Under the pieces are notes generated by a model, which had not been told where the DNA came from, ran no database searches, and worked only from the letters and a program-made list of their open reading frames with translations. This document shows, one piece after another, positions 43,801 through 52,964 of a stretch of 64,000 bases of DNA (its first letter is position 1; each line of letters opens with the position of its first letter). Origin of the DNA: Lentzea tibetensis (GTDB lineage Bacteria; Actinomycetota; Actinomycetes; Mycobacteriales; Pseudonocardiaceae); contig NZ_VOBR01000005.1 in assembly GCF_007845675.1 (NCBI RefSeq), forward strand, positions 62,001 through 126,000, written 5' to 3'. The translations under genes and the position numbers were made by a program.

Positions 43801-44442
43801 GTGTACCGGGAGCACGAAGCGCCCGCCGGGCTGGCCTGCCTGTGGACCAGAGAGTCCACGGAGCCGTACATCGCGCGCGTCGTCCCGGACGGTTGCACCG
43901 ACATCATCTGGGTGCCCGACACGGACCACCTGTTCGTGGCCGGTCCTGACACCCAGCCGCACCCCACGACCATCGCGCCAGGCCGCATGTTCGGCGTCCG
44001 CTTCCCACCCGGCGCGGGCCCTGCCGTCTTCGGCGCACCCGCCCACGCACTGCGCGACCTGCGCGTACCGCTGACCGAGCTGGTGCCCGGCGCCCGCCTG
44101 TCCACCCCGGACGAGATCGTGGCGTTCGCACTGGACCGGCTGCGCCCCGACCCGTCCGCGCACGCGGTCGCGTCGGCGCTGCGCCGCTCCCCCGTCTCGA
44201 CCGTCGCGTGGGACCTGGGCCTCAGCTCACGCCAGCTGCACCGCCGCTGCCTGGACGCGTTCGGCTACGGCCCGAAGATGCTGCAACGCGTGCTCCGCTT
44301 CGACCGAGCCGTCTCACTGGCCCGCGCGGGCACACCGTTCGCGTCGGTGGCCGCCGAGTCCGGCTACGCCGACCAGGCGCACCTCTCACGCGAGGTGCGC
44401 GAGTTCGCGGGCGTGCCGCTGAGTCAGCTGATCCGCCCGTGA
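43801..44442 (+). CDS. AraC-family transcriptional regulator
   Basis: The 213-residue protein starts with an N-terminal cupin-like sensor half (about 1-110, with VVPDGCTDIIWVP, as in DUF6597). An AraC DNA-binding domain (about 120-213) has two helix-turn-helix motifs (STVAWDLGLSSRQLHRRCL and FASVAAESGYADQAHLSREVREFAG). GTG 43801 is used because the sensor begins there; GGAGG lies only one base away, so initiation may be leaderless. No obvious target is adjacent; the end overlaps the toroid protein gene. Confidence 0.88.
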   Translation: MYREHEAPAGLACLWTRESTEPYIARVVPDGCTDIIWVPDTDHLFVAGPDTQPHPTTIAPGRMFGVRFPPGAGPAVFGAPAHALRDLRVPLTELVPGARLSTPDEIVAFALDRLRPDPSAHAVASALRRSPVSTVAWDLGLSSRQLHRRCLDAFGYGPKMLQRVLRFDRAVSLARAGTPFASVAAESGYADQAHLSREVREFAGVPLSQLIRP

Positions 44443-45257
44443 GCCCGCAGCTTCACCAAGTTCTCGATCGTCACGATCGGCCGCCACTCGAACTTCGTGA
44501 CCGGCGTCCACGCCGCCCACGGGAAGTCCCAGCCGCCGTCTTCCTGTTGCGCCGCAACGAGCTCGTCGAGACTCTTCGCGAACTCCTCGTCGCTGAACCA
44601 CCTCCGCGCCAGACTGTCCGGCCGCGACGCGTAGTCGTGCGGCTTGTGCACCTCGGCGGCGTCCAGCCCGCCGGTGACCAGCTGCTCCTTGACGATCGTC
44701 CCGAGCCGCTCCGCGTGCTTCTCCGCGCGTTCCCGGTCCGGCACCTGGTCGAGGAACATGACGCACGCGTTCGCCTCGTACGGGTGCGCGCTCGTGAGAT
44801 CCTCGATCTGCTGCCAGCAGTACTCGGTGGCCCGGTCGACCCACGGGTGCTCGATCTTCATGCGGTGCAAGGCGGACACGATCTGCCCGGTCAGCAACAA
44901 CCCACCCCGCCCGTCCATCTCGATCCACGGCGCGTGCGGGTACTTCGCACCAGTCGTGAGCCCGAACGGCACCCCGTCGTTCCAGATCTCGCCGAGAAAC
45001 CCGAGCACCGGCGGCACGTGCTCGGGCGCGTTCAACTCACCGAGCAGGTGCAACGCACTGAGCACGTGCAACGGCTGACTGGTCGGCCCACGCCCGTCGG
45101 GCTCCAGCGCGTGCCCGAACCCACCGTCGTCGTTGCGGTACGCGAGCAGCGCCGTCACCACCGGCTCCGCGGGCCCACCGTCGAACAGGAACTCGAACCG
45201 CCGCTGCTCGAGGACGCGGGCGTTGTGCCAGATGAAAGACCTTGCGCGTTCGATCAT
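44424..45257 (-). CDS. Alpha/alpha-toroid protein of the prenyltransferase/squalene-cyclase fold
   Basis: A protein of 277 residues. Helical repeats carry QW-like motifs (NDDGGFGHALEPD, MDGRGGLLLTGQI, QEDGGWDFPWAAWTP), resembling terpene cyclase or prenyltransferase beta subunits. The DxDD motif of squalene cyclases is absent, so it is probably not a cyclase. Similar stand-alone toroid proteins of unknown role occur in actinomycetes. It overlaps the AraC gene by 19 bases, convergently. Confidence 0.78.
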   Translation of the reverse strand: MIERARSFIWHNARVLEQRRFEFLFDGGPAEPVVTALLAYRNDDGGFGHALEPDGRGPTSQPLHVLSALHLLGELNAPEHVPPVLGFLGEIWNDGVPFGLTTGAKYPHAPWIEMDGRGGLLLTGQIVSALHRMKIEHPWVDRATEYCWQQIEDLTSAHPYEANACVMFLDQVPDRERAEKHAERLGTIVKEQLVTGGLDAAEVHKPHDYASRPDSLARRWFSDEEFAKSLDELVAAQQEDGGWDFPWAAWTPVTKFEWRPIVTIENLVKLRAHGRIS

Positions 45258-45547
45258 GTCTCGAACCTAGGCCTCCGCCACGCCACCGGTCTTGAACGAA
45301 ACGGACGTCCGCGTACCCGGTCGGGTTGAGGACGAGCACGGACAGTGGCCTCCCTGAGCCCAGGTGGAGGCCTGTCACCGCCACTGTCCTCCGTGTGGGC
45401 GACGCCCCCGACCACGCTCACCCGCCTGTGTGAGCAGCAGCAGCCGCAGTCATCGAGATGGCGGTATCGGACTAAGTCGATCAGCCCCACATGGAACCAA
45501 CGCTGTGCCAAAATCCTCCAAGGGAGAGGCACTGAGGGGAGCTGAAC

Positions 45548-45970
45548 ATGCCGGCCATCGAGTTCATGGCAAGTACACCGATCATGTCGGCGGTTGGCGA
45601 CGCGGCCGGAGCCGCTGGCGCAGCGGCGATGAAGGCCGCGCAGATGGTCGGGACGACCCAGACCAAGTTCAGCATCGACCCCGCAGAAGCCAGCAAGTTG
45701 ATCAAGGGGCTCGAAGATGCCCGTCGTGAGCTGGAAAGGCTGCACGACGAGGCCATGGATGTCGCGAACGTGAATTCACCGGGCAAGGACATCTACAGCG
45801 GGTTCGCAACCATGGCGGTTCGCAAGGCAACCGGCGCCGAAGAGGGCGGCTACTGCTGGGCGAACGTCAAGGCCCAAGAGGCTCTCAACGAGACCATCAA
45901 GAACATTCAAGACGCACTGAACGTCTACAAAGAGACCGAATCCGGCAACAAGTCCACTTTCAAGGGGTAA
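45548..45970 (+). CDS. ESX-associated small helical protein
   Basis: A product of 140 residues without signal peptide. A helical Ala/Lys/Glu-rich core (EASKLIKGLEDARRELERLHDEA) and a second helix (WANVKAQEALNETIKNIQDAL) suggest a WXG100/EspC-like four-helix partner. It is the first gene of an ESX-type operon, with GGGGAG upstream of the ATG. The precise family is uncertain. Confidence 0.75.
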   Translation: MPAIEFMASTPIMSAVGDAAGAAGAAAMKAAQMVGTTQTKFSIDPAEASKLIKGLEDARRELERLHDEAMDVANVNSPGKDIYSGFATMAVRKATGAEEGGYCWANVKAQEALNETIKNIQDALNVYKETESGNKSTFKG

Positions 45971-45977
45971 GGAACTC

Positions 45978-46586
45978 GTGAATCGTCTCGCGTTGTCCGT
46001 ACTGGCCGCGACCGCTGCAGCAGGGCTCCTTGCCGGGTGCAACTCGAAGGAACCGGGTAACGCCACTGGGGCGCCGGAAACCGGTGGCAACACCCAGAGC
46101 AACACGCCTACGTCTGCACCAGGCGGCGACGAAGCACCCCCTGTGACCGGCCCTGAGATCAGTCTCGACAAGTTCAAGAGCGCGCCGTGCACCCTCGTAC
46201 CGGCTGAGCAGCTCTCCAAGATCGGGGATCTGCGCGAAGGCCGCCCCGCTGACCGCCAAGGCCAGCCCCAGTGCAGCTGGGAACCGAAGGCGTCGACCGG
46301 CGGCGTGGCCTTCACGCTCACCATCAGCAAGAGCACTCTCAGCGACTACTACAAGGGCAAGAGTAACTACAATTACTTCAAGCCCACCGAGATTTCGGGC
46401 TATCCGTCTGCCAACTTCGACGGCACCGAAGGGAAGAACGGACACTGCGGAACCGCGATCGCGTTGGGCAAGGATTCCACGCTCGTGGTGCAGATCACCG
46501 TTCGCGGCAAGGAGTCGCCCAGTTACACGACGCCGTGCGTGGAGTCCGAGCGGATCTCCACTGTCGCGATCGATGGGCTGAAGTGA
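45978..46586 (+). CDS. DUF3558 family lipoprotein
   Basis: The product has 202 residues. A lipobox LLAGC (Cys21) follows a signal peptide, then a Gly/Thr/Pro-rich linker (about 25-60). The DUF3558 domain has FKSAPCTLVPAEQL, QCSWEP and CGTAIAL, with four cysteines probably forming two disulfides. Such lipoproteins are common beside ESX-secreted proteins in Pseudonocardiaceae; function is unknown. GTG start, seven bases after the previous gene. Confidence 0.87.
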   Translation: MNRLALSVLAATAAAGLLAGCNSKEPGNATGAPETGGNTQSNTPTSAPGGDEAPPVTGPEISLDKFKSAPCTLVPAEQLSKIGDLREGRPADRQGQPQCSWEPKASTGGVAFTLTISKSTLSDYYKGKSNYNYFKPTEISGYPSANFDGTEGKNGHCGTAIALGKDSTLVVQITVRGKESPSYTTPCVESERISTVAIDGLK

Positions 46587-46593
46587 GGTAACC

Positions 46594-47916
46594 ATGACAT
46601 CACCTCAAGATCCTGCTATCGACATGGATGTGGCCGGCTTCGGCCTCATGACCATGGGGTTCGGTGCAGACAAGATCTACGGCTGGTTCCACGACGGCAA
46701 GGGCCCCGAGCAGACGACCGACGTGACCGATCAGACGTTCGCCAGCTTGGCCAGTGGCCACAGCAACGTCTCGCAGATCATCAACGACGCGGTCAGGAAC
46801 TCCGGCGCGGCCTGGGAAGGCGCTGCGGGTGACGCCGCCCGCAGCAATACGTCCCCATTGGCCACGTGGGCCGATGCGACCGGCAACAACGCGAGGCAGG
46901 CGTCCGACCAGACGTACCAGCTGGGCAGTGCGTTCCGGCAGGCCAAGAACTCCGTGCAGAAGCCGGTCGACGTACCGGACAAGCCTTGGTACAACAGCGC
47001 AGTTCCGTGGAACACGGACTACGACGACGCGGTCGAGAAGAGCCAGCAGGTCAACGACGCGAACATGCAGGTGCTCAACACCTATGCGTCGAGCGCCAAC
47101 AGCGTCTCCACCGGCATGCCGACGTTCGAGTCGCCCAACGGGTCGCTCGCGAAGATCGAGAAGCCGGAGCCGCCCATTCCGCCGATCATCGAGCCCCCGC
47201 CGCCCGAGTACCCCGGCGACCCCGGTGGTGGCGACAGCAACGGCAAGGACAAGACCGGTGGCGACACCACGGGCACGTCGCAGTGGAAGCCGCCCGGCAC
47301 CACTGGCGGTGGCGACGACACCGGCAAGTCGGACTGGACCGACCCCGGCGGCAAGGACAAGCCCAACCCGCCCGTGCCTCCGCCGTACCCGCCCCCCAAC
47401 GACCGCGACCGGCCGCTTCCGCCGCCCATTCCGCCGCCCGGCGTGCCCGGACGGCCGGGTGACCCGAACGACCCGCGCAACCGCGGGAAGGTGCCGCCTG
47501 GTCCCGGTGGGCCCGGTGGACGCGGTGGTGGCCCTGGCGGCGGACCCGGTGGTGGGCCCGGCGGCGGCGGTGGTGGCCGCGGGCCTGGAGCCGGTGGTCT
47601 CGGTGGGCCGGGTGCTCCGGGCGCCGGGCGTCTCGGTGGTGCGGCCGCCGCGGGCATGGGGCCCGGTGGGTCGTCGGGTGTCATGGGTCAGGGACAAGGG
47701 CAGGGTGGCTTCGGGCCTGGTGGCTCGGGTGCTGGTGGTGCGGGCGCAGGACGGGCCGGCGCCGCGGGTGCGGCCGGTATGGGCGGCATGGGTGCCGGTG
47801 CCGGGCGTGGTCAGGGTGACGAGGACAAGGATCACAAGTCCGCGTCCTACTTGCAGGAGACCGAGGACATCTTCGGCGACGGCACCATGGTGGCGCCGCC
47901 GGTCATCGGCGGATAA
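46594..47916 (+). CDS. PPE-like ESX substrate with Gly/Pro-rich tail
   Basis: The 440-residue protein has an N-terminal helical domain (about 30-190) with a WEG motif in AAWEGAAGDAA and long helices, as in WXG100/PPE proteins. A Pro/Glu linker (PEPPIPPIIEPPPPEYPGDPG) and an extremely Gly-rich, low-complexity region (about 285-410) follow. The C-terminal ASYLQETEDIFGDG and VAPPVIGG resemble the conserved tail of actinobacterial PPE-like proteins. It is probably secreted by a type VII system with the help of the EspG encoded next. Confidence 0.86.
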   Translation: MTSPQDPAIDMDVAGFGLMTMGFGADKIYGWFHDGKGPEQTTDVTDQTFASLASGHSNVSQIINDAVRNSGAAWEGAAGDAARSNTSPLATWADATGNNARQASDQTYQLGSAFRQAKNSVQKPVDVPDKPWYNSAVPWNTDYDDAVEKSQQVNDANMQVLNTYASSANSVSTGMPTFESPNGSLAKIEKPEPPIPPIIEPPPPEYPGDPGGGDSNGKDKTGGDTTGTSQWKPPGTTGGGDDTGKSDWTDPGGKDKPNPPVPPPYPPPNDRDRPLPPPIPPPGVPGRPGDPNDPRNRGKVPPGPGGPGGRGGGPGGGPGGGPGGGGGGRGPGAGGLGGPGAPGAGRLGGAAAAGMGPGGSSGVMGQGQGQGGFGPGGSGAGGAGAGRAGAAGAAGMGGMGAGAGRGQGDEDKDHKSASYLQETEDIFGDGTMVAPPVIGG

Positions 47917-47933
47917 CGGAACCTGGGGGAAAA

Positions 47934-48713
47934 GTGCTGCGTAGCAGGGTCGCCGTCCCTGTCGTCGCGCTGTACACCGCGTGGCAGGCCGCTGGGCTGC
48001 CGCAGCTGCACCGCGCGCTGATCGCTCAGATCGACTTCGACGAGGACCAACTCGCCGAGGGCGATCTGAGTGGTCTGAACGCGTTGGCGCGCAACAGCTG
48101 GGGCGCGCTGGAGCAGCTGGGGCTCGCCCGTGGCGGGCAGATCCACCCGGACCTCGCCAGCACGCTGCGGCTCATCGCCGAGGCGACGACGGAGTACTAC
48201 GCGTTCTTCAGCCACGAGGACAGTCAGACCTGCACCGCGCTCACCGTCCGCAACGGTGACGAGGCGGTCCGGGTGGTGCTCACGCCGGACAACACGTTCG
48301 TGCTCGAGCCCATCCGGCCGGAGGACGCGGCGCAGGCGCTCATCGCGGCACTGCCCCCGACGCCGCCGGGCAAGGGCGGGCCGATCAGCCTGCCCGGTGA
48401 CGCGCTCGAGGCGAAGCCGCAGCGCTACGAGGACACCGGCTCGTTCATGCAGCAGTCCCGGCCGACGAGCACGCCGCACGACCAGCAGGTGCAGCAGCTG
48501 CGCAAGATCATGTCCGAGCAGCGCACCGGCGGCGGCCAGCTGTACGCGGCGTGGCGCGACTCGCGCGGGCGCAAGCAGCGGTGCGAGAACCCGCTGACGT
48601 TCTTCGACACCATCAGCGGCCGCTACATCACGCAGAAGACGTCCGGCTGGCTCAACGTCATGCCCGGCGACTTCACGACGCTCGCGAGGCTCACAGCCGA
48701 GCTGCCCGCATGA
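47934..48713 (+). CDS. ESX secretion-associated chaperone EspG
   Basis: A protein of 259 residues of the EspG family, which binds PPE proteins in the cytosol and delivers them to the type VII secretion ATPase. Conserved features include the N-terminal strand-helix (VVALYTAWQAAGLPQLH), the EYYAFFSHED strand and the C-terminal DFTTLARLTAELPA helix. GTG start; the stop overlaps the next ATG (ATGA). No EccB/C/D core gene is in the window. Confidence 0.88.
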   Translation: MLRSRVAVPVVALYTAWQAAGLPQLHRALIAQIDFDEDQLAEGDLSGLNALARNSWGALEQLGLARGGQIHPDLASTLRLIAEATTEYYAFFSHEDSQTCTALTVRNGDEAVRVVLTPDNTFVLEPIRPEDAAQALIAALPPTPPGKGGPISLPGDALEAKPQRYEDTGSFMQQSRPTSTPHDQQVQQLRKIMSEQRTGGGQLYAAWRDSRGRKQRCENPLTFFDTISGRYITQKTSGWLNVMPGDFTTLARLTAELPA

Positions 48714-49234
48714 CCAAAGGCACGATCGCGATCGGCGCCGTGCTCGTCGTCGGGCTGCTCGGCGTCGCCGCGGTGCTGGAGGAACGTCCGCCGCCCGTCG
48801 ACTCGGCGCTGGCCGGGGCCGTGACGCCGGTGGTGGACGCCGAACTGCAGCGGGAAGGTCCCTGGCGCATCGCGGGCGCGCGGTGGTTCTGCGCCGAGCG
48901 GGTGGTCGAGATCCGCAGGCAGAACGGCGAGCTCAAGGTCGGTGTGCACACGCTGTGCGACGCCTACATCACCGACGGCGGGGGCCTGCGCACCGTCGGC
49001 GGCGAGTCCGGGGCCAAGCTCGTCACGATGACCGAGGCGCCGCACCGGGTGGTGCACGTCGAGACGCCGCCGGACGGCGCGGGCAACGCGGAGTGGATCG
49101 ACGAGAACTTCTCCCGCGCGGGCGCCGCCGAGGTGCACCGGCGGATCGCCACCGGCTCAGGCCTGGCCGACCAGGCCGCGTCGGAGGCGAGGCTCGCATT
49201 CGGGCTGCCCGCGGACACTCCGATCCGTCACTGA
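48710..49234 (+). CDS. Membrane-anchored protein of the ESX operon, paralogue 1
   Basis: A product of 174 residues. One N-terminal membrane helix (TIAIGAVLVVGLLGVAAVL) is followed by an extracytoplasmic domain with two Cys (RWFCAERV and HTLCDAY), probably a disulfide, and a conserved EWIDENFSRAGAAE segment. No known family is recognised. It is translationally coupled to EspG and about half identical to the next protein. Confidence 0.75.
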   Translation: MTKGTIAIGAVLVVGLLGVAAVLEERPPPVDSALAGAVTPVVDAELQREGPWRIAGARWFCAERVVEIRRQNGELKVGVHTLCDAYITDGGGLRTVGGESGAKLVTMTEAPHRVVHVETPPDGAGNAEWIDENFSRAGAAEVHRRIATGSGLADQAASEARLAFGLPADTPIRH

Positions 49235-49262
49235 CGCGATCACTCGGCACCGAGGGGAAGCA

Positions 49263-49820
49263 GTGGCCAAGACGTCTGCCAAGCGCGTGATCGCACTCGC
49301 GGTGGGGGCCGGTGTGCTCGCCTGCGCGGGGGTGTTCGGCTGGTGGCAGTTCGTCGGGAGTCCACCGGAGATCGACCCCGGACTTGCGGCGGCCGTGCTC
49401 CCGGTGATCGACGCGGAACTCGAGCGCGAAGGCCCCTGGGACATCGGGTCGTCAGACCAGCGGGGGCGCTGGTTCTGCGCGGAGCAGCTGATCGAGATCC
49501 GCCGGGCGGACGGGCAACTGGAGGTCGGGCTGCACGCGGTGTGCGACGCGTTCGCGAGCGACGGCACGGCGCTGCGCCTCGTCGGTGGTCAGTCGGCGCC
49601 GAAGCGAGTCATCGTCACCGAGCCGGCGCACCAGGTCATCGAGGTCGAGACGGGGGCGGACGGCGCAGGCCGCGAGAACTGGATCGACAACAACTTCTCC
49701 CTCGCCGGAGCGAGGGAACTGCACCGTCAGCTGGAGAACGCGGGCGAGCTGAGCGACCAGGCCGCGTCGGAGGCGAAGCTGGCGTTCGGCCTGCCTCCCG
49801 ACGCGACCATCCGCCGCTAA
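49263..49820 (+). CDS. Membrane-anchored protein of the ESX operon, paralogue 2
   Basis: The 185-residue protein is a tandem paralogue of the preceding one with the same layout: a membrane anchor (VIALAVGAGVLACAGVFGWW), RGRWFCAEQLIEI, VCDAF, NWIDNNFSLAGARE and the closing LAFGLP. GTG start with GAGGGGAAG upstream. The two presumably arose by duplication and may act as a heterodimer at the cell envelope. Confidence 0.75.
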   Translation: MAKTSAKRVIALAVGAGVLACAGVFGWWQFVGSPPEIDPGLAAAVLPVIDAELEREGPWDIGSSDQRGRWFCAEQLIEIRRADGQLEVGLHAVCDAFASDGTALRLVGGQSAPKRVIVTEPAHQVIEVETGADGAGRENWIDNNFSLAGARELHRQLENAGELSDQAASEAKLAFGLPPDATIRR

Positions 49821-50971
49821 CGCAGGGCGTCCGGCCCCAGTTCGGCCGGGCTCCGGTGCCCCGAGAGCCCCATCGTGAGGTCGAAGTCCGCCAGCAGGCT
49901 GCGCAGCACGTGCCGCACGCCGACCTGACCTCCGTGCGCCAGCCCGTAGGCGAACGGACGTCCGACGAGAACCGCCTTGGCGCCCAGCGCGAGCGCCTTC
50001 ACGATGTCCGCGCCCGTGCGGATGCCGGAGTCGAACAGGACGTCGACCTGCTCGCCGACCGCCGCGACGATCTCCGGCAGCACGTCGAGCGACCCGACCG
50101 CGCCGTCGACCTGGCGGCCGCCGTGGTTGGACACGACGATGCCGTCCACACCGGACTCGACGGCCTTGCGCGCGTCGTCGATGTGCTGGATCCCTTTCAG
50201 CACAACGGGTCCGTCCCAGTGCTCGCGCAGGAACGGGAGCATGTCCCAGCTCTTGTCCTTGCCGGTGAACAGCTGCACCCAGCGCAGGATCGCCATCGGC
50301 AGGTCCTCGTCGGGCGCTTTCTCCAGTCCGGCGCGGAAAGCCGGGTCGCTGAACGGGATCGCGGTGCCGACGGCGCGCAGGAACGGCAGGTACGACTGGT
50401 CGAGATCGCGCGGACGCCACGCGAGCGTCCAGGTGTCCAAAGTGACCACGAGCGTGGTGAACCCTGCCTTGCGCGCGCGGTCGAGGATGCTGGCGCACAC
50501 GTCCGGGTCGTTCGGCCAGTACAGCTGGAACCAGCGCGGGCCGTCGCCGCTGGCCTCGGCAACCTCCTCGATCGAGTAGGACGACGCGGTCGACAGGACG
50601 ATCGGCACGCCCAGCTCGGCGGCGGCGCGCGCCGAGGCGAGCTCGCCGTCCGGATGCAGGATCGACTGCACGCCAACGGGTGCGAGGAGCACGGGCGCGG
50701 GGAGCTCGGTGCCGAGAACGGTGACGCCGAGGTGGCGTTCGGAGGCGTCGCGCAGCATCCGGGGCACGATCCGCACCCGGTCGAACGCCTCGCGGTTCGC
50801 CCGGACGGTCGCCCCGGAGCCGGCACCGCCCGCCACGTACCAGAACGGACCGGGCCCCAGCCGTTCCCGCGCGGACTCCTCGAGCCCGGTCACGTCGGTG
50901 GTGAACGGCGGCACCTGGCCGCCGAGCCCCTGCAGGTAGATCTCGTTCTGGTACGAAGCGAATCCGGTCAT
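49817..50971 (-). CDS. FMN-dependent alpha-hydroxy-acid oxidase, lactate 2-monooxygenase-like
   Basis: A protein of 384 residues with the flavocytochrome b2/glycolate oxidase barrel. FMN and substrate residues are seen in GPFWYVAGGAGSG, VVLKGIQHIDDA, SNHGGRQVDGA (catalytic His) and FDSGIRTGADIVKAL, GAKAVLVGRPF. The opening SYQNEIYLQGLGG and WRPRDLDQSYLPF resemble bacterial lactate 2-monooxygenase, which converts lactate to acetate, CO2 and water. The exact substrate is unproven. The small membrane protein gene starts just upstream on the same strand. Confidence 0.9.
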   Translation of the reverse strand: MTGFASYQNEIYLQGLGGQVPPFTTDVTGLEESARERLGPGPFWYVAGGAGSGATVRANREAFDRVRIVPRMLRDASERHLGVTVLGTELPAPVLLAPVGVQSILHPDGELASARAAAELGVPIVLSTASSYSIEEVAEASGDGPRWFQLYWPNDPDVCASILDRARKAGFTTLVVTLDTWTLAWRPRDLDQSYLPFLRAVGTAIPFSDPAFRAGLEKAPDEDLPMAILRWVQLFTGKDKSWDMLPFLREHWDGPVVLKGIQHIDDARKAVESGVDGIVVSNHGGRQVDGAVGSLDVLPEIVAAVGEQVDVLFDSGIRTGADIVKALALGAKAVLVGRPFAYGLAHGGQVGVRHVLRSLLADFDLTMGLSGHRSPAELGPDALR

Positions 50972-50975
50972 GCGC

Positions 50976-51176
50976 CTACTCTGCTACCGCGGGCTTCTGC
51001 TTGCTAGTCAGCTTCTTCGCCACCAGCAGCAGCACGCCGACCACACCGATGCCGATGCCGAGGACCGGCTGGTAGTCGTCGGCCCAGCTGAGCAGCGTCA
51101 GCCGGTACTCGGTGAACTGGAACAAGATCGCGGACAGGAAGCCGAGAACGACGAGCAGGCCACCCAAGCGAACCAT
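50976..51176 (-). CDS. Small two-helix membrane protein
   Basis: A product of 66 residues: helix 1 (LGGLLVVLGFLSAILFQF) and helix 2 (VLGIGIGVVGVLLLVAKKL) joined by a polar loop, with a Lys-rich C-terminus. It ends four bases before the FMN oxidase start on the same strand, so it is cotranscribed. No function is known. Confidence 0.72.
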   Translation of the reverse strand: MVRLGGLLVVLGFLSAILFQFTEYRLTLLSWADDYQPVLGIGIGVVGVLLLVAKKLTSKQKPAVAE

Positions 51177-51323
51177 GACTAACCCCCAGAATTGTCGGTG
51201 AACGCGGGGAGGTTACTCATCGGACGGTCGCCCCGTCCCGGGAACCGCGAAACTCGGCGAGGGGCAACGGCCGGCACCCAGGTGTAGGCGATTGCAAGGG
51301 GTGGCGCCGACACACTGGCCCGC

Positions 51324-52961
51324 ATGCGAAGCGACACCACCCGACGACGTTTCCTCGCTGCGACCGGAGCGTCCGTCCTCGCGCAGATGATGGCCGGGAC
51401 CGTGCCGTTCGAGGCGGCCGCGGCGCAGGTCGGGAGGCAGGCCGGGGAGTCGGTGCTGCCGCGGGGTTCCGGTGCGGGCACGTCGGTGCTGATCCTCGGT
51501 GCGGGGCCCGCCGGGCTCACCGCCGCGTACGAGCTGCAGCGCGCCGGGTTCCAGGTGCAGGTCCTCGAGGCGCAGGGACGTGCGGGCGGGCGCGTGTTCA
51601 CCGCGCGCAGGGGCACGAAGGTCACCGAGCAGCACGCCGACGGCAGCACGACCACGCAGGTCTGCCAGTTCGACGAGGGGCTGTACCTCAACCTCGGCGC
51701 CGGACGGATCCCGCACCACCACCGCAGGGTGCTGCGCTACTGCGCGGAACTGGGTGTCGCGCTCGAACCGTACACAATGGAGACGACCGCGAACCTGGTG
51801 CAGAGCCCTCAGGGATTCATGGGCAAGGCGCAGGTCAACCGCAGGGTCGCCAACGACACCCGAGGACACCTCGCGGAACTGCTCACGAGGGCGGTCAGGC
51901 GCGGCGCGCTGGACGAGGACCTGACGGCGAGCGAACGGTCGGCGCTGACGGACCTGCTGAAGACGTTCGGCGATCTGCGGCCGGACGGCACCTATCGCGG
52001 CTCGACCCGGTCGGGCACCACGAAGCCGCTGAACGTGGACCAGCTGTACGAGGCGCCACCGCCGCTGCCGTTGCGGGAACTGCTGTACTCGCAGTTCTGG
52101 CACCACAACTTCTACATCCCGCTGCACCACACGTGGCAGCCCGCGCTGTTCCAGCCGGTCGGCGGCATGGACAAGATCATCGAAGGCTTCCTGCGCAAGG
52201 TCGGCGCCAAGGTGCGCTACAACGCGCCAGTCACCGGGATCCGGCTGCTCGCCGACGGCGTCGAGGTGACCGGTGCCGGGTTCACGATGCGCGCCGACTA
52301 CTGCCTGAGCAGCATCTCGATGCCGGTGCTGCAGAAGATCACCAGGACGAACTTCTCGCCGGACTTCGACGAGGCGATCAAGTTCTGCACCATGATCCCC
52401 GCGTGCAAGGTCGGCTGGCAGGCGAACGAGCGGTTCTGGGAGTCCGACGCCTACCAGATCTACGGCGGCATCAGCTGGGTCGACGACATGACCACGCAGA
52501 TCTGGTACCCGTCCTACGACTACTTCACGAGGAAGGGCACGCTGACCGGCGCCTACAACACGCTCGGCAGCGCGAAGAAGTTCGGCGAGCTGAGCCACCC
52601 CGAGCGCCTCAGGGTGGCGCGCGCGGCGGGTGCGCGGCTGCACCCGGAGTTCGCCGACGAGCGGGTCGTGCCCACCGCGCTCGGCATGTCGATCGCCTGG
52701 CAGAAGGTCCCCCACCAGCTGGGCGGCTGGGCGAACTGGTTCGACGAGCCCGCCGACCGGAAGGCGTACGGGCGGCTGCTCGCCCCGGACGGCCGGTTCC
52801 ACGTGATCGGTGACCACGTGTGCCCGCTGCCGGGGTGGCAGGAGGGCGCGATGATGTCCGCCGAGTGGGCCATGAAGCAGATCGTCGGCGTGGAGTCCGC
52901 CGCGGTGCCGGAGGTGCGCAGGGCGCCGGACTCGATCGCGGTGACCGAGTCCGGCTCCTGA
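51324..52961 (+). CDS. Tat-exported flavin amine oxidase
   Basis: The 545-residue protein has a twin-arginine signal (TTRRRFLAATGAS). The FAD motif VLILGAGPAGLTAAYELQRAG and GRAGGRVFTARR follow, and the C-terminal PLPGWQEGAMMSAEWAMKQI closes the FAD domain of monoamine/L-amino-acid oxidases. These oxidise primary amines or amino acids with release of peroxide and ammonia; a cofactor folded before export fits the Tat signal. The substrate is unknown. Its end lies three bases from the convergent secDF gene. Confidence 0.9.
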   Translation: MRSDTTRRRFLAATGASVLAQMMAGTVPFEAAAAQVGRQAGESVLPRGSGAGTSVLILGAGPAGLTAAYELQRAGFQVQVLEAQGRAGGRVFTARRGTKVTEQHADGSTTTQVCQFDEGLYLNLGAGRIPHHHRRVLRYCAELGVALEPYTMETTANLVQSPQGFMGKAQVNRRVANDTRGHLAELLTRAVRRGALDEDLTASERSALTDLLKTFGDLRPDGTYRGSTRSGTTKPLNVDQLYEAPPPLPLRELLYSQFWHHNFYIPLHHTWQPALFQPVGGMDKIIEGFLRKVGAKVRYNAPVTGIRLLADGVEVTGAGFTMRADYCLSSISMPVLQKITRTNFSPDFDEAIKFCTMIPACKVGWQANERFWESDAYQIYGGISWVDDMTTQIWYPSYDYFTRKGTLTGAYNTLGSAKKFGELSHPERLRVARAAGARLHPEFADERVVPTALGMSIAWQKVPHQLGGWANWFDEPADRKAYGRLLAPDGRFHVIGDHVCPLPGWQEGAMMSAEWAMKQIVGVESAAVPEVRRAPDSIAVTESGS

Positions 52962-52964
52962 CGG

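Noticed and set aside
46600-47835. Frame antisense to the PPE-like gene
   Set aside because: It arises from the Gly-rich GGT/GGC repeats; the sense strand has ribosome-binding site, operon spacing and conserved tail.
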